DNA of 53,036 bases from a bacterium. GTDB taxonomy: Bacteria > Bacteroidota > Bacteroidia > Chitinophagales > Chitinophagaceae. The position numbers and the translations under genes are program-made. The notes beneath the pieces were generated by a model, which was given only the letters and a program-made list of their open reading frames with translations, searched no databases and was not told where the DNA came from. Within the stretch, counting starts at the first letter, position 1; each line of letters starts with the position of its first letter. The stretch lies in the NCBI GenBank assembly GCA_027364635.1, contig DAHXOZ010000004.1:1-53036 (forward strand). The letters run 5' to 3'. Of the stretch, positions 34,659 through 43,897 are shown piece after piece.

Positions 34659-34721
34659 TCTTATTTGAGCCGAGAGGAGTTTAATTTTTACAAAAAGATT
34701 TTTAAGCAATTCGAAAAAAAA

Positions 34722-36173
34722 TTATTGAGAAGCAGGATTTCCTATTTTATACACTACAAAATCGTTGTTTCTGAATACCTCACTAAAATCATTTCGATGA
34801 CTGTTGATGGAATCCTGTGGTAATTGTTCAGCAAGTGCATTTTTGTAATATACCAGGTAGTCAATTTTTTTTCTGATACAATCTTCATAAGATACCGGTA
34901 TCACCGCATTTCTTCCTGTATAGAGTAACATAGCCCTTGGTTTGCAAAATCCAATAATTTCATATTTATTGGTGTTGTTTTTTATAAAGCTGAACATTGC
35001 TAAACTTGTTTTTTTATAAGGCCATTCCGCTTCCTGTTCTGATTTTGAACTTTGATAAGTATAAACTGAAATAGTTTTTATAGAAAGAAAAATGATAAAT
35101 CCGATTACTGAATAATAGGCCGCCTGTTTAAACTTATTTTTTGTATCGATATGGAAAATGATATATCGGATTCCTGTAATAAAAAAATTAAATACAAATG
35201 GAACCAGCGGTATCAGATACCGTATACCCTGGTAAAAAGGCGAGATCAAAACAAGCGAGATGCTTACAACAAAAAAAGTGATAAAGAGCAGGCTTTTTTT
35301 TGCTGTTATAGTGGCGCCAATAAAAGCGAAAACGAGGAAGAAAATTGTAAAAGCTGTATTCACATCCTTTATAACATCCGTTATTGCAAATAGTTCCTGC
35401 CAGGCTTTGAGATAGTAAAAGAAATTATTCCAAACTGTTTTGCCCAACGATAATTGAGCATATTGATCAAGATAAGTAACCGGTTTAATTGGTATGAGCT
35501 GATTAAACATAAATAGCAATGACAGGAATACTAAGCCCGGGAGGAAAATCAGTAACAAGCTTTTCGCTCTAAAAAGGTCCTTTCGCAATTTTATGAATTG
35601 AACAATCATAACTGATGGCAATAACACCAATGATTGATTTCGGATGATATACGTTAAAAAGATAAGAGCCCCGATTATCAGGGAAGTGAAATAATCATTG
35701 TTGATTTTCTTGTCTTTTATTAAATATCGGTTAGCAACCAGAAGGGTTAGAAGGACGAAAAATAAATTAGGAATATCAGCCAGGATATAATTTTTAAAGT
35801 CCCAAAAATAAGTGCTTGAGGCCAGGAACAATATTGTCAGAAGTGCTTTTTCTTTATCATCTATGAACAGGAAAAACAGTACAAACAATGAGGCTAAAAA
35901 AAACAGGTAAACATAGATTTTAATGACGATAATATTGCTGTCAAAATATTTAATCACGGGTGAAATGAGAAGCGGAAACCCCCAAGGGTAATTTAATATA
36001 AAATCATTTCTTTTAATGTCACTCCTCAAAGCGCTATAGCTTCCTGTATGAATGGTTTTGGCTTGTATTACGTAGCCTGCAAAATCATCTCCCCAATCCT
36101 GCACTTTGTTGAAGCTGAGAATATTTATCAAAACAGATAAGAAAATAAGAGAGGCAATAAAAACCTTTTTCAT
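34722..36173 (-). CDS. Polytopic membrane glycosyltransferase, GT-C (ArnT/PMT-like)
   Basis: A 483-residue membrane protein with about 10-12 helices. The first periplasmic loop carries adjacent acidic residues in VQDWGDDFAGYVIQAKTIHTG (about residues 24-44), the usual GT39/PMT-like catalytic position for polyprenyl-phosphate-sugar donors. The C-terminal about 80 residues are periplasmic (FIKNNTNKYEIIGFCKPRAMLLYTGRNAVIP). It is the last gene of the minus-strand glycan operon from 40711. It likely adds a sugar to the glycan or to lipid A on the periplasmic face; donor unknown. Confidence 0.7.
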   Translation of the reverse strand: MKKVFIASLIFLSVLINILSFNKVQDWGDDFAGYVIQAKTIHTGSYSALRSDIKRNDFILNYPWGFPLLISPVIKYFDSNIIVIKIYVYLFFLASLFVLFFLFIDDKEKALLTILFLASSTYFWDFKNYILADIPNLFFVLLTLLVANRYLIKDKKINNDYFTSLIIGALIFLTYIIRNQSLVLLPSVMIVQFIKLRKDLFRAKSLLLIFLPGLVFLSLLFMFNQLIPIKPVTYLDQYAQLSLGKTVWNNFFYYLKAWQELFAITDVIKDVNTAFTIFFLVFAFIGATITAKKSLLFITFFVVSISLVLISPFYQGIRYLIPLVPFVFNFFITGIRYIIFHIDTKNKFKQAAYYSVIGFIIFLSIKTISVYTYQSSKSEQEAEWPYKKTSLAMFSFIKNNTNKYEIIGFCKPRAMLLYTGRNAVIPVSYEDCIRKKIDYLVYYKNALAEQLPQDSINSHRNDFSEVFRNNDFVVYKIGNPASQ

Positions 36174-36241
36174 TTATTTTTTGATTCGTTTCGAGAGCAC
36201 TGAAACAATATTATTAAGAGCAATGGTGCTTTTATTGATTT

Positions 36242-37321
36242 TTATTGTTTTTCCGCCCGATGATAGTAATTGTACAATTCCAAAACAGATTTGGCAGTTC
36301 CATTAATAGAATAGGGCATTACCGGCTCATATTCCAAATGTGGCTGTGAAAGAATTTCATATGCTTTTTCGATCATTTCTTTTTCTGAATTCACAATATG
36401 CCAATGGTTAAAATCTCTATTCATGGGTTTGCAAAAACTGATTACATGACAACCTGCATACAAAGCTTCAAGGCAAACCATGCTGAAACCTTCATAAGAA
36501 GATGTATGAAGAAACAGTTTTGTTTGTTGCATCAAAATCAATAAATTTTTATGGTTCACTTCGCCGTTTAAATAAATATTATTCTGAAGTTTCAATTCAC
36601 TTACTTTATTTCGCAAAAAATAATCTTCAGTTCCTTTACCAGCAATAACAGAATAAATATCGGGAATCGTTTTTCGTAATTCATCAATACAATTGATAAA
36701 AACATTATAGCGCTTTAGAGGAATTAATGAACCGGCACCCAAAACATCAACCGTTCTTTCATAAGATTTACTTAGAAATAATTCCTTTTCAATTCCATTT
36801 GGAATAATATGCAGCGGCTTCACTAAATAATTTTTAAAAAATTCATCAGCAACAAAATCTGATATTGCCACCAACTCTTTATGATCAGGTTTTATTTTCG
36901 CAACAAATTTGTTGTTTGTCCTGACATCCTGCCCCAGAAGCCAGCAACGATGCAGGATTTCATATTTTTTCCCAAAGCGGCTTCCGATTAAAGCGCATTC
37001 ACCAAACCATAAAGAAAATATACCAATAAGGTTATTTTCATCTTTTATTTTTTTTAATTTTCGCCAAACCCTTAGCCATACAAAACGCCGGAATAACTTT
37101 CCTTTATCTTTACCTCCAAAAGGAATGATAAGATTATTATTCCATAAATACTCTTTTGAAGTAAAAGGATATTGAAAACTTAAAACGATAATTTTTAGAA
37201 AGGGAAAATCCTTGTTGATTGTCCTGATCAGGCTTTGAACAAATGGAAGACATGAAGTATCGCTTTCATTTTTAGGAAAGCCTGGCGTTAATATCACCAA
37301 TACAGGCTGGTTGTTTTTCAT
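36242..37321 (-). CDS. Family 4 (GT-B) glycosyltransferase
   Basis: A 359-residue GT-B enzyme. Donor-domain signatures are VLGAGSLIPLKRYNVFINCIDEL at about 165-190 and the E-x7-E motif in LHTSSYEGFSMVCLEALYAGCHVISF at about 275-300. Its start overlaps the end of the ABC exporter gene by 50 bp, an unusually long overlap; ATG 37321 is kept because the family N-terminus PVLVILTPGFPKNESDT begins there. Cytoplasmic; adds a sugar to the lipid-linked intermediate. Confidence 0.9.
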   Translation of the reverse strand: MKNNQPVLVILTPGFPKNESDTSCLPFVQSLIRTINKDFPFLKIIVLSFQYPFTSKEYLWNNNLIIPFGGKDKGKLFRRFVWLRVWRKLKKIKDENNLIGIFSLWFGECALIGSRFGKKYEILHRCWLLGQDVRTNNKFVAKIKPDHKELVAISDFVADEFFKNYLVKPLHIIPNGIEKELFLSKSYERTVDVLGAGSLIPLKRYNVFINCIDELRKTIPDIYSVIAGKGTEDYFLRNKVSELKLQNNIYLNGEVNHKNLLILMQQTKLFLHTSSYEGFSMVCLEALYAGCHVISFCKPMNRDFNHWHIVNSEKEMIEKAYEILSQPHLEYEPVMPYSINGTAKSVLELYNYYHRAEKQ

Positions 37322-38975
37322 CTAACGAAATAATTTTATTGCAAAATGAAAGACTTTCTTTGTGGTGAGTAATCAGGATGACCATTTTTCCGGCGTTTGT
37401 GAGATCACTAAAATAATCGAGCAATTCTGCTTCTGAATCCCAATCCAGTTCACTAAATGGTTCATCAAGAATGATCAGGTCTGATTCTTTATAAAGCGCT
37501 CTTGCAATTGCAATCCGTTGCCGCTGGCCACCACTAAGGTTTTTCCCGTTTTCAGTAATTATTTTGTTATAGCCTTCAGGATAATTTGCAATCAGTTGGT
37601 TCAATCCAGTTAAGCGGATTACTTCTTCGACTTTCTGTAAATTAAAATCATTTTCATTGAGCGTAATATTTTTTAAAATAGAATCATAGATCAGTAAAGA
37701 TTGTTGTTTTACATAGGAAATATGCTTCCAATACTGCTGTCGTTCCTCTTTTCCTGTCGCAATGCCATTTATTAAAATTGAGCCATTGCATGGATCTAAA
37801 AATCCCAACAGTAAATTTATTGCGGTCGTTTTTCCTTTCCCGGATATTCCTAACAAGCCAATAAAATCACCTTTTGAGATGGTAAATGAAAAATTATTCA
37901 GAACCGGTTCACTTTTAAAACTGAAAGAAACATTTTTAAACGCGATACATTGAAGGCTAAAGTTATGTTGATATTTTTTTTCGAAAGAAGCATCATTCTT
38001 TTGCAGCAAATCTTCAATAGTGAAATCATAAGTTTTTATTTGTCCACTGCTGTTTAAAATTTTTACGATCCCCGGAATGATCTTGTAAGCCGCTGCCATA
38101 AAGGCTCCTAAGGTTATTATTGAAATTGAGTTTGTATTAGCGGTAAACGAATGAATAAGAATTAAAATCAACAATCCTAAAATAGCAAATATTTCAATAA
38201 GTCTTGATGGCATATTTTGAACTACTAATTGCTCAGAAAGAACATCATTAAATTGTGATTGAGAAACGTTATATCTTTTTGCAAAAAAGGGTTTACTGTT
38301 ATATAAATTACTTTCAATAAAACCCGATAAAGCTTCCTTCAGGTGTTGAATTGTCTTTTCACTTATAGTCTTTGCAGTTTTACGAATTGTGTTGATTTTT
38401 TTTTTCATTAAAAAGCCAACGAGAATAACGGGAGGCGCAAGAATGATAAAAAGCAGGGCGAATAAAACAGGATTATAAATCAGGATTGCTATAATTGTTA
38501 TCAGGATCAAAACAGACTGGCTTATGATTTGTTGAAATCCTCCTAACACATAATGTCCAAATTCAATAGGCTGCTGGCTGATCTTACGTATATGCACAGA
38601 CGAATCAATATTGACATAATTATAATAATCTCCATTAAGATAACTGATTATATTTTTGTCGGAAAGCCTTGATGATACCTGGTAAATAAATTTTAATTGC
38701 ATCCGTATAACCCGGAAACCAAAATAATTTTTTAAGCTGAAAAGAATAAAAAAAAGCGCTATCAGGAGAAGCGGAGATTCTTTAAAAATATTAAATGACA
38801 AATAGGTCGATATTGAGCTTGCCGGATTTGTATAAAATTGGATCACCAATAACAACATCGCCAGGAAACCTATATCCAATATGCTTACCAAAATATCGAA
38901 GAGAATAAGTTGTATTACTTTACTCTTTTCCTTTCTAGTGAGAATTGTGAAGATATTTGTTATAATTTTTCTCAA
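37272..38975 (-). CDS. ABC exporter, fused membrane and ATPase domains (MsbA-like)
   Basis: A 567-residue half-transporter. The six-helix membrane domain covers about residues 1-310. The ATPase domain shows Walker A GISGKGKTTAINLLLG at about 375, Q-loop ISYVKQQ, signature LSGGQRQRIAIARAL, Walker B LIILDEPFSELDWDSE and H-loop ITHHKES. It would act as a homodimer. Being inside a glycan operon, it probably exports a lipid-linked glycan or glycolipid, in parallel to the Wzx-like flippase at 7760. Substrate not determined from sequence. Confidence 0.9.
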   Translation of the reverse strand: MRKIITNIFTILTRKEKSKVIQLILFDILVSILDIGFLAMLLLVIQFYTNPASSISTYLSFNIFKESPLLLIALFFILFSLKNYFGFRVIRMQLKFIYQVSSRLSDKNIISYLNGDYYNYVNIDSSVHIRKISQQPIEFGHYVLGGFQQIISQSVLILITIIAILIYNPVLFALLFIILAPPVILVGFLMKKKINTIRKTAKTISEKTIQHLKEALSGFIESNLYNSKPFFAKRYNVSQSQFNDVLSEQLVVQNMPSRLIEIFAILGLLILILIHSFTANTNSISIITLGAFMAAAYKIIPGIVKILNSSGQIKTYDFTIEDLLQKNDASFEKKYQHNFSLQCIAFKNVSFSFKSEPVLNNFSFTISKGDFIGLLGISGKGKTTAINLLLGFLDPCNGSILINGIATGKEERQQYWKHISYVKQQSLLIYDSILKNITLNENDFNLQKVEEVIRLTGLNQLIANYPEGYNKIITENGKNLSGGQRQRIAIARALYKESDLIILDEPFSELDWDSEAELLDYFSDLTNAGKMVILITHHKESLSFCNKIISLDEKQPACIGDINARLS

Positions 38976-38980
38976 TTTAT

Positions 38981-39919
38981 TTATAGAGTTGTTTTTATTT
39001 TTCTTGTTCCTGTTTTTCTCCTTGCGTAAACCCCACGGCGAATTGCAGAAAGTACATGCCTTAAAGGATCGTTGTTTCTAAAAGCGTTCAAAATCTGGAT
39101 CATACCTGAAGATAATTTTCCCTGTTCAATTTTTTTCCTGCCTATTTCTGCTACATGATGCGCTAACCGTTGCCGGGCAATTTTTTTTAGCTTAGAATTT
39201 TGATTTGAATTAAAAAAGTGTTTGTACACAAATGCAGTTCGTTCATGGTCATCATCAAATGCATTTGTAGTACGGCCTTCATGCTCCATGATACGTATCA
39301 ACAAATCTGGTACAGCTAAAGCTTCTGCACACACGGATAATCGCAGTACAAATTCATAATCTTTTCTTAAAATAAGTTCATCTATATTGTTGAAGCCCCC
39401 TGTTTCCTCAAAAAGTTTGCGCTCCACAACTAATGAGCCGATATTAACCGTTGCTTCACAAGTCAATACCAGTGGTGTAATCCATCCGGAGAACGGTATA
39501 AATTTTACTTTTTTCTCAATGATCGTTTTAGAATCCTTATCTATAAATTCATGACCTCCATAACACCACCGCTTGTTTTGTTTTTCCATTAATTGCAATT
39601 GAATGTCAAGTTTATCCGGAACCCATTCATCATCAGAATCTAAAAAAGCAATCCATTTTCCAGAGCCTGCTTCTGTACCGGAGTTACGTAAGGAAGCGAT
39701 ATTTCCTGAATGGAGTAACTGGAGAATACGGATCCGTGAATCATTGATTGCATTTACTACGTCAATAGTGCCATCTGTTGATCCATCATCTACAACAATC
39801 AATTCCCAATTTTTATACGTTTGTGCAACCACAGATGCAATTGCTTTCTGCAATAAGGATGCCCGATTGTATGTGGGAATTATCACAGATATAAGTGGAT
39901 AAGTAGAAGGAAATGGCAA
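38981..39919 (-). CDS. Family 2 glycosyltransferase
   Basis: A 312-residue GT2 enzyme. It has SVIIPTYNRASLLQKAIASVVAQ, WELIVVDDGSTDGTIDVV, and the DxD in AFLDSDDEWVPDKL at about 92-100. Then NIGSLVVERKLFEETGGF and LRKDYEFVLRLSV follow, the usual acceptor-side block. It lies 21 bp after the sugar-phosphate transferase gene and 5 bp before the ABC exporter gene, so it probably adds the second sugar of the unit. Confidence 0.9.
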   Translation of the reverse strand: MPFPSTYPLISVIIPTYNRASLLQKAIASVVAQTYKNWELIVVDDGSTDGTIDVVNAINDSRIRILQLLHSGNIASLRNSGTEAGSGKWIAFLDSDDEWVPDKLDIQLQLMEKQNKRWCYGGHEFIDKDSKTIIEKKVKFIPFSGWITPLVLTCEATVNIGSLVVERKLFEETGGFNNIDELILRKDYEFVLRLSVCAEALAVPDLLIRIMEHEGRTTNAFDDDHERTAFVYKHFFNSNQNSKLKKIARQRLAHHVAEIGRKKIEQGKLSSGMIQILNAFRNNDPLRHVLSAIRRGVYARRKTGTRKIKTTL

Positions 39920-39940
39920 AACTTAAAATTTGAGTATGAT

Positions 39941-40711
39941 TTACAAAATTGTTTTTAATAATGTTTTATACAAAATGATCGTATCCAGTTTTAAAGACCA
40001 ATGCCTTATATAAAAATTATCTATGTTCACCCTGGTTTTCATTTTTTCAATATCAGTAACCGGTCCTGCATAACCGGATACTTGCGCCAGTCCTGTCATT
40101 CCCGGTTTTACTTTAGAACGAAAAGAGTACTGGTTAATAATCTTTTGATATTTTAAATTATCACTTACCATGTGTGGGCGAGGCCCGATAACCGACATAT
40201 CGCCGAGCAATACATTAATAAACTGGGGAAACTCATCCAGGTGATATTTTCTTAGAAATTTACCAATAGGCGTAATGCGAATGTCATTTTCTTTTGCCTG
40301 CACCCAATCCGATTCTTCATTCACAATCATGGAACGGAATTTTATACACTTAAAGATCCTGCCATTTTTTTTATTTCTTTTTTGTAAAAAAAATACCGGC
40401 CCTTTCGAATCTGATTTTATTAAAATAGCGAGGATGGGCATAAGCCATGTAAGAATACCAACAATGAAAACCGTTGCAAAAATTAGGTCGATCCATCTTT
40501 TTATTATCCTGTTAATGCCCAACTCCAATGGCGGTGAAAGAAAGGAAACAGATGAGATTGTTTGAAAATCAAGAAAGTGTGCTAAGCTCTTATTCCCATT
40601 AAAATCTGCTAAAAAATCATCACCAATGGTTCCACGGTTTATCAAATTATTTACCTGAAATGAAGAAGCGATATTGTTTTTACCAGCCGGGATACTACTT
40701 TTTTCATTCAC
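39941..40711 (-). CDS. Polyprenyl-phosphate sugar-1-phosphate transferase (initiating glycosyltransferase)
   Basis: A 256-residue bacterial sugar transferase that starts glycan assembly by moving a sugar-1-phosphate onto undecaprenyl phosphate. The core is complete: IIKRWIDLIFATVFIVGIL (single re-entrant helix), GPVFFLQKRNKKNGRIFKCIKFRSM, RKYHLDEFPQFINVLLGDMSVIGPRPHM, and KPGMTGLAQVSGYAG. It lacks the N-terminal four-helix domain of WbaP-type enzymes and has instead a soluble leader of about 65 residues. First gene of the minus-strand operon ending at 34722. I find no GGCAACC promoter upstream, so this operon seems to be under different control. Confidence 0.93.
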   Translation of the reverse strand: MNEKSSIPAGKNNIASSFQVNNLINRGTIGDDFLADFNGNKSLAHFLDFQTISSVSFLSPPLELGINRIIKRWIDLIFATVFIVGILTWLMPILAILIKSDSKGPVFFLQKRNKKNGRIFKCIKFRSMIVNEESDWVQAKENDIRITPIGKFLRKYHLDEFPQFINVLLGDMSVIGPRPHMVSDNLKYQKIINQYSFRSKVKPGMTGLAQVSGYAGPVTDIEKMKTRVNIDNFYIRHWSLKLDTIILYKTLLKTIL

Positions 40712-40842
40712 TGATTTTGCTTTTTAAGTTCACCTGAATTCGAAATAAAGTTGTTTAATCTATTTTTCTCATTTGCCTGGTTTTGTCGCTATCACTTGCA
40801 TTCGGATGCGTTTCTCAAGAACTGAGATGAAATTCTTAATCC

Positions 40843-41796
40843 TTAGTGCTTCTTATTCTTATGCTTATCACCCAACTGAAATACCCTTGAAATATTAAAC
40901 CCAAACAAGGCATCGCCATTATCCCACCTGCCTGAGGTTTCTGTTATAAATTGTTTTTCGGTTAACCCGTAAGAGTTTGAAAAAAGCAATTCGAACACAT
41001 GCCCACCCGTGCCTATGTCAATGCCGAAGGACAATACATTGTGTGCGCCCGGAGCTTTCATATCCGGAAGCTGGTAATAATATTCTGAGTTCACGTTCAC
41101 TCTTTTCGAAAGTTTCTGCCGCCCTGCAATACCAATAGCGAAAACGTTGGGATTGTTATGGAAGAAGGAAATATTGTCTGCATGAACGAACGTGGGCATT
41201 AGTTGTAAGGCAAATCCTTCCGAAAACTTACGTGCCAGGAGAACTTGTAAAACATAGGATGACCTGTGGATTTCAGTTGAAGGAGGCTTAACCGAAGGAT
41301 CGATTTGTTCAGGCTTTAAAGTACTTATCGCAAAGGTTGGAACAAAAGAAATACTTATGAGAGCATTATGCGCTCCTGTTGATTGTTTCAATATCCTCCA
41401 CTTGAAAAAAGCATCATAGGTCTTGTTGTAACCACTGTGTGCCCCACCGATCATAAAGTTGTCAGATATGCCATAATCAAACCCCACCTTTACATTAAAA
41501 GGAGAATAATCCAAACCGAAAAAATTATAGAGCCCGCTGCTGATAGGCCCGAAACGATGAAGTATTCTTACATCCAAAACATGTGCGGGAAGACTTTCGA
41601 CCGACTGACCATCGATAACGTGGGTATATGCAAAGGTAGGAGTAGAATAAGAATTCCTGTTTTTCCAGGCACTATTCTCCAATTGCGATATAAGATTGGA
41701 AGTGTCTTCCGCAACACGGGAAGTGTCCTGGGCAAATAGATTGACATGTAGGAGGGAAAGTATCAGAACTATTAATAAAGGTTTTTTTAATGGCAT
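40843..41796 (-). CDS. DUF5777 outer-membrane beta-barrel protein
   Basis: A 317-residue exported protein with a signal peptide (about 1-22, ending LFAQ). The DUF5777 barrel starts at about residue 50 (TPTFAYTHVIDGQSVESLPAHVLDVRILHRFG) with FFGLDYSPFNVKVGFDYGISDNFMIGGAHSGYNKTYDAFFKWRIL. It ends in alternating strands and a basic KHKNKKH tail. Bacteroidota carry this family next to YceI and cytochrome- or thiol-related genes; its function is unknown. Last gene of the operon driven from ECF site 8. Confidence 0.85.
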   Translation of the reverse strand: MPLKKPLLIVLILSLLHVNLFAQDTSRVAEDTSNLISQLENSAWKNRNSYSTPTFAYTHVIDGQSVESLPAHVLDVRILHRFGPISSGLYNFFGLDYSPFNVKVGFDYGISDNFMIGGAHSGYNKTYDAFFKWRILKQSTGAHNALISISFVPTFAISTLKPEQIDPSVKPPSTEIHRSSYVLQVLLARKFSEGFALQLMPTFVHADNISFFHNNPNVFAIGIAGRQKLSKRVNVNSEYYYQLPDMKAPGAHNVLSFGIDIGTGGHVFELLFSNSYGLTEKQFITETSGRWDNGDALFGFNISRVFQLGDKHKNKKH

Positions 41797-41810
41797 AGAA
41801 ATTTATTTTA

Positions 41811-42365
41811 TTATTTTTTCTGGTAATTGCAGTCAATAGTAATTTTAATCTTTTCTGCAATCTTATTGTTCACAATGCTAGGAATGTCAATATGGTAATC
41901 TTTTAATAAAACATCGAAAGAGGAATGCGCTGTAATGTTGCCGTCCTTAATGGTTATGGTTCCCGGTTCAGTAATATTTTTCGTTACTCCATGTATGGTT
42001 AAATCGCCCTTCACACTAACTTTATAAGAGCCGTCTTTCGATAAATTAATGTTGCTGACATCGGCAATTGTTCCTTTAAAAGTTGATTTTGGATATTTAT
42101 TGCTTTCCATATAATTCTCATTAAAATCGGCCTGCATTTTTGCCTTTGGAAAATAAAAGGCACTATTCAACACCGAAAACTGAATTGCTCCTGTTTGAAA
42201 ATTCAATACACTTAAAACCTGGTTGTTATCGGCCTTAATATCCTGCAAGGAAGTACTGGAGAAAAAGGATATTCTCCCATTTTTGGTATAATAAACTTGT
42301 GCAAAGGAGGACTGGAAACTGCAAAGCAAGATTACGATCAATACACTAATAAGAGTTCTTTTCAT
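41811..42365 (-). CDS. yceI: YceI-family periplasmic lipid-binding protein
   Basis: A 184-residue protein with a signal peptide (about 1-22, ending SFAQ). It has the YceI lipocalin-like pattern: KNGRISFFSSTSLQDIKADNN, GAIQFSVLNSAFYFPKAKMQADFNENYMESNKYPKSTFKGTI, and VKGDLTIHGVTKNITEPGTI. Family members bind isoprenoid or amphipathic ligands in the periplasm, such as polyprenyl or quinone chains. Here such a ligand could connect to polyprenyl-linked glycan synthesis; this is inference. It is the middle gene of the operon from ECF site 8, 6 bp after the OB-fold gene and 14 bp before the DUF5777 gene. Confidence 0.92.
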   Translation of the reverse strand: MKRTLISVLIVILLCSFQSSFAQVYYTKNGRISFFSSTSLQDIKADNNQVLSVLNFQTGAIQFSVLNSAFYFPKAKMQADFNENYMESNKYPKSTFKGTIADVSNINLSKDGSYKVSVKGDLTIHGVTKNITEPGTITIKDGNITAHSSFDVLLKDYHIDIPSIVNNKIAEKIKITIDCNYQKK

Positions 42366-42371
42366 ATTTAT

Positions 42372-42809
42372 TCATTTGATGGCATAGCACCGGGTTAAAA
42401 CTACATCTCCCGGTATATCCATTTCAGCATCTCCGGGTATATAACCGCGGCAAATGCCTTTCAGTACTACTTGGTCTCCCTCGTTTATATTATTGCTATT
42501 TTGTTCCATCGTACAATTAAGGGAAGCCCCGGGAACGGAAGTATTTAAAAGAATTATTTGTTGCTGTTGCTGATTGAGGGACACTTTATTAACAACTCCT
42601 GAAACCTTAACTATTTTATTGAGATAAGTAGAGTTTGCATTTGCAGAATCATTTAAAAAACTATTGTATAAGGTGGTGGCGGCGGTGGAAATTGCAGCGG
42701 CACTCTTCACATCCCGATGAGGTTTATTCCAGATAAACCAGGCGATAACGAAACCACACAGCACAATGGCTGAAAAAATAAAAAGTATATTTCTGTTTTT
42801 TTTTCGCAT
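42372..42809 (-). CDS. OB-fold (tRNA_anti-like) membrane-anchored protein
   Basis: A 145-residue protein with an N-terminal membrane anchor (about 7-28, ILFIFSAIVLCGFVIAWFIW) and a periplasmic OB-fold domain. Signatures are YLNKIVKVSGVVNKVSLNQQQQQIILLNTSV, LNCTMEQNS, and GDQVVLKGICRGYIPGDAEMDIPGDVVLTRC, with two conserved Cys (in LNCTM and GICRGY). Family members (tRNA_anti-like, PF12869) are found with YceI and DUF5777 proteins; their role is not known. First gene of the operon, 32 nt after the ECF site 8 -10 box. Confidence 0.8.
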   Translation of the reverse strand: MRKKNRNILFIFSAIVLCGFVIAWFIWNKPHRDVKSAAAISTAATTLYNSFLNDSANANSTYLNKIVKVSGVVNKVSLNQQQQQIILLNTSVPGASLNCTMEQNSNNINEGDQVVLKGICRGYIPGDAEMDIPGDVVLTRCYAIK

Positions 42810-42841
42810 ACGATCTGCTCATAAATGATTTATCAATATGT

Positions 42842-42870
42842 ATATCGGAGATTTTATCCAAAAGGTTGCC
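42842..42870 (-). promoter_or_regulatory. ECF-type promoter, site 8 (OB-fold/YceI/DUF5777 operon)
   Basis: Minus strand GGCAACC (42870-42864), 16 nt, CGATAT (42847-42842), 32 nt before the ATG at 42809. This places a non-glycan envelope operon in the same predicted regulon. Confidence 0.82.
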
Positions 42871-43029
42871 GGATAGCGGTGACAATTAAAAATTTTAATA
42901 AAAAACATAAATAAAAACCCATAGGATTAGATAGAACCATATAAAACTAAAGATAGCATTCATTAGAACTAATTAATTTAGTATTTTGGTCTAAAATTAT
43001 TAGTTATATCTGAAGGTATTAATACCATT

Positions 43030-43773
43030 GTGTTCGGGAAATGGTTTCAGGATAGTGAAAGCTACTATTTATATTTGATGGAATTAGAATGGGGTAAAGG
43101 CTTTTCATTTAGCCAGTGTGTACATGACAAGTATTATAAAGGCAAAACCTATTACTACCGTAAATGTAGAAAATGCGGAAACAGCGGGAGTATTACAGCC
43201 AATTCTGTTTTTCACGGAATGAAAATGCAAATATTGAAGGCTTTTCACATGATATTTAGATTAACCGCCAAGAAAAAAGACATGTCAACAACCGGGTTAA
43301 AAAGTGAAGTTGATGTTCAGCAAAAGACCGCCTGGTTGTTTAAACAAAAGGTTCCGGTAGCCATGAAACAAAGCATAAAAATAAGCTGAAAGGTAAGGTA
43401 GATGCGCATGAAACGCTTCTTGGTGGCTATACCAAAAAGATTAAAGTCAGAAGTTTACACAAAGTAAAGAAGCCATTCTGTTGGTTACTGAAAAATTACC
43501 TGAAGGCAGAACAGGAAACATGAGAATGCAGCCAATAGAAAACTTCGAAGCTCTGACATTAAAATATACTCTGAAGGATATGATTAATGCGGAGGTGACA
43601 ATTACAACCGGCCATCACAGGTCTTATCAGAATCTGAAAAAAAAATGAATATTGAAACCGTATTATCAAGTAAGGGGCATTCGTTGGAATTACTTCATAA
43701 ACAGATTATGCAGTTTAAAAATTGGTTGAGTGATATTCATCATAAATATTCTGAGGAACATTTTTTTGCTTAA
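43030..43773 (+). pseudogene. Degraded IS1595-family transposase
   Basis: The first 119 codons from GTG 43030 show the IS1595 N-terminus: CVHDKYYKGKTYYYRKCRKCGNSG zinc-ribbon cysteines, SITANSVFHGMKMQILKAFHMIF, and LKSEVDVQQKTAWLFKQKV. The frame breaks at 43387. Remnants continue in other frames as LKGKVDAHETLLGGY, then AILLVTEKLPEGRTGNMRM, and end with LLHKQIMQFKNWLSDIHHKYSEEHFFA at 43773. Multiple frameshifts mean it cannot be active. No clear terminal inverted repeats were found, so element ends are not defined. Confidence 0.8.
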
Positions 43774-43897
43774 TTTCCTTCACAAGAAAATTTGTATTGG
43801 AAGTAAAATACAATTGCGTGTAACAATTAGGCAACATTGAAATTAAAATTATAAATTTAGTTAGCGTTCCAGGCTCTCCCCAAATAAATTCAAACAA

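Noticed and set aside
35734-35761. GCAACC-N16-CGAAAA on the plus strand
   Set aside because: It lies antisense inside the GT-C gene 34722-36173, is preceded by A instead of G, and has no plus-strand gene downstream at promoter distance. Kept as a likely chance match.
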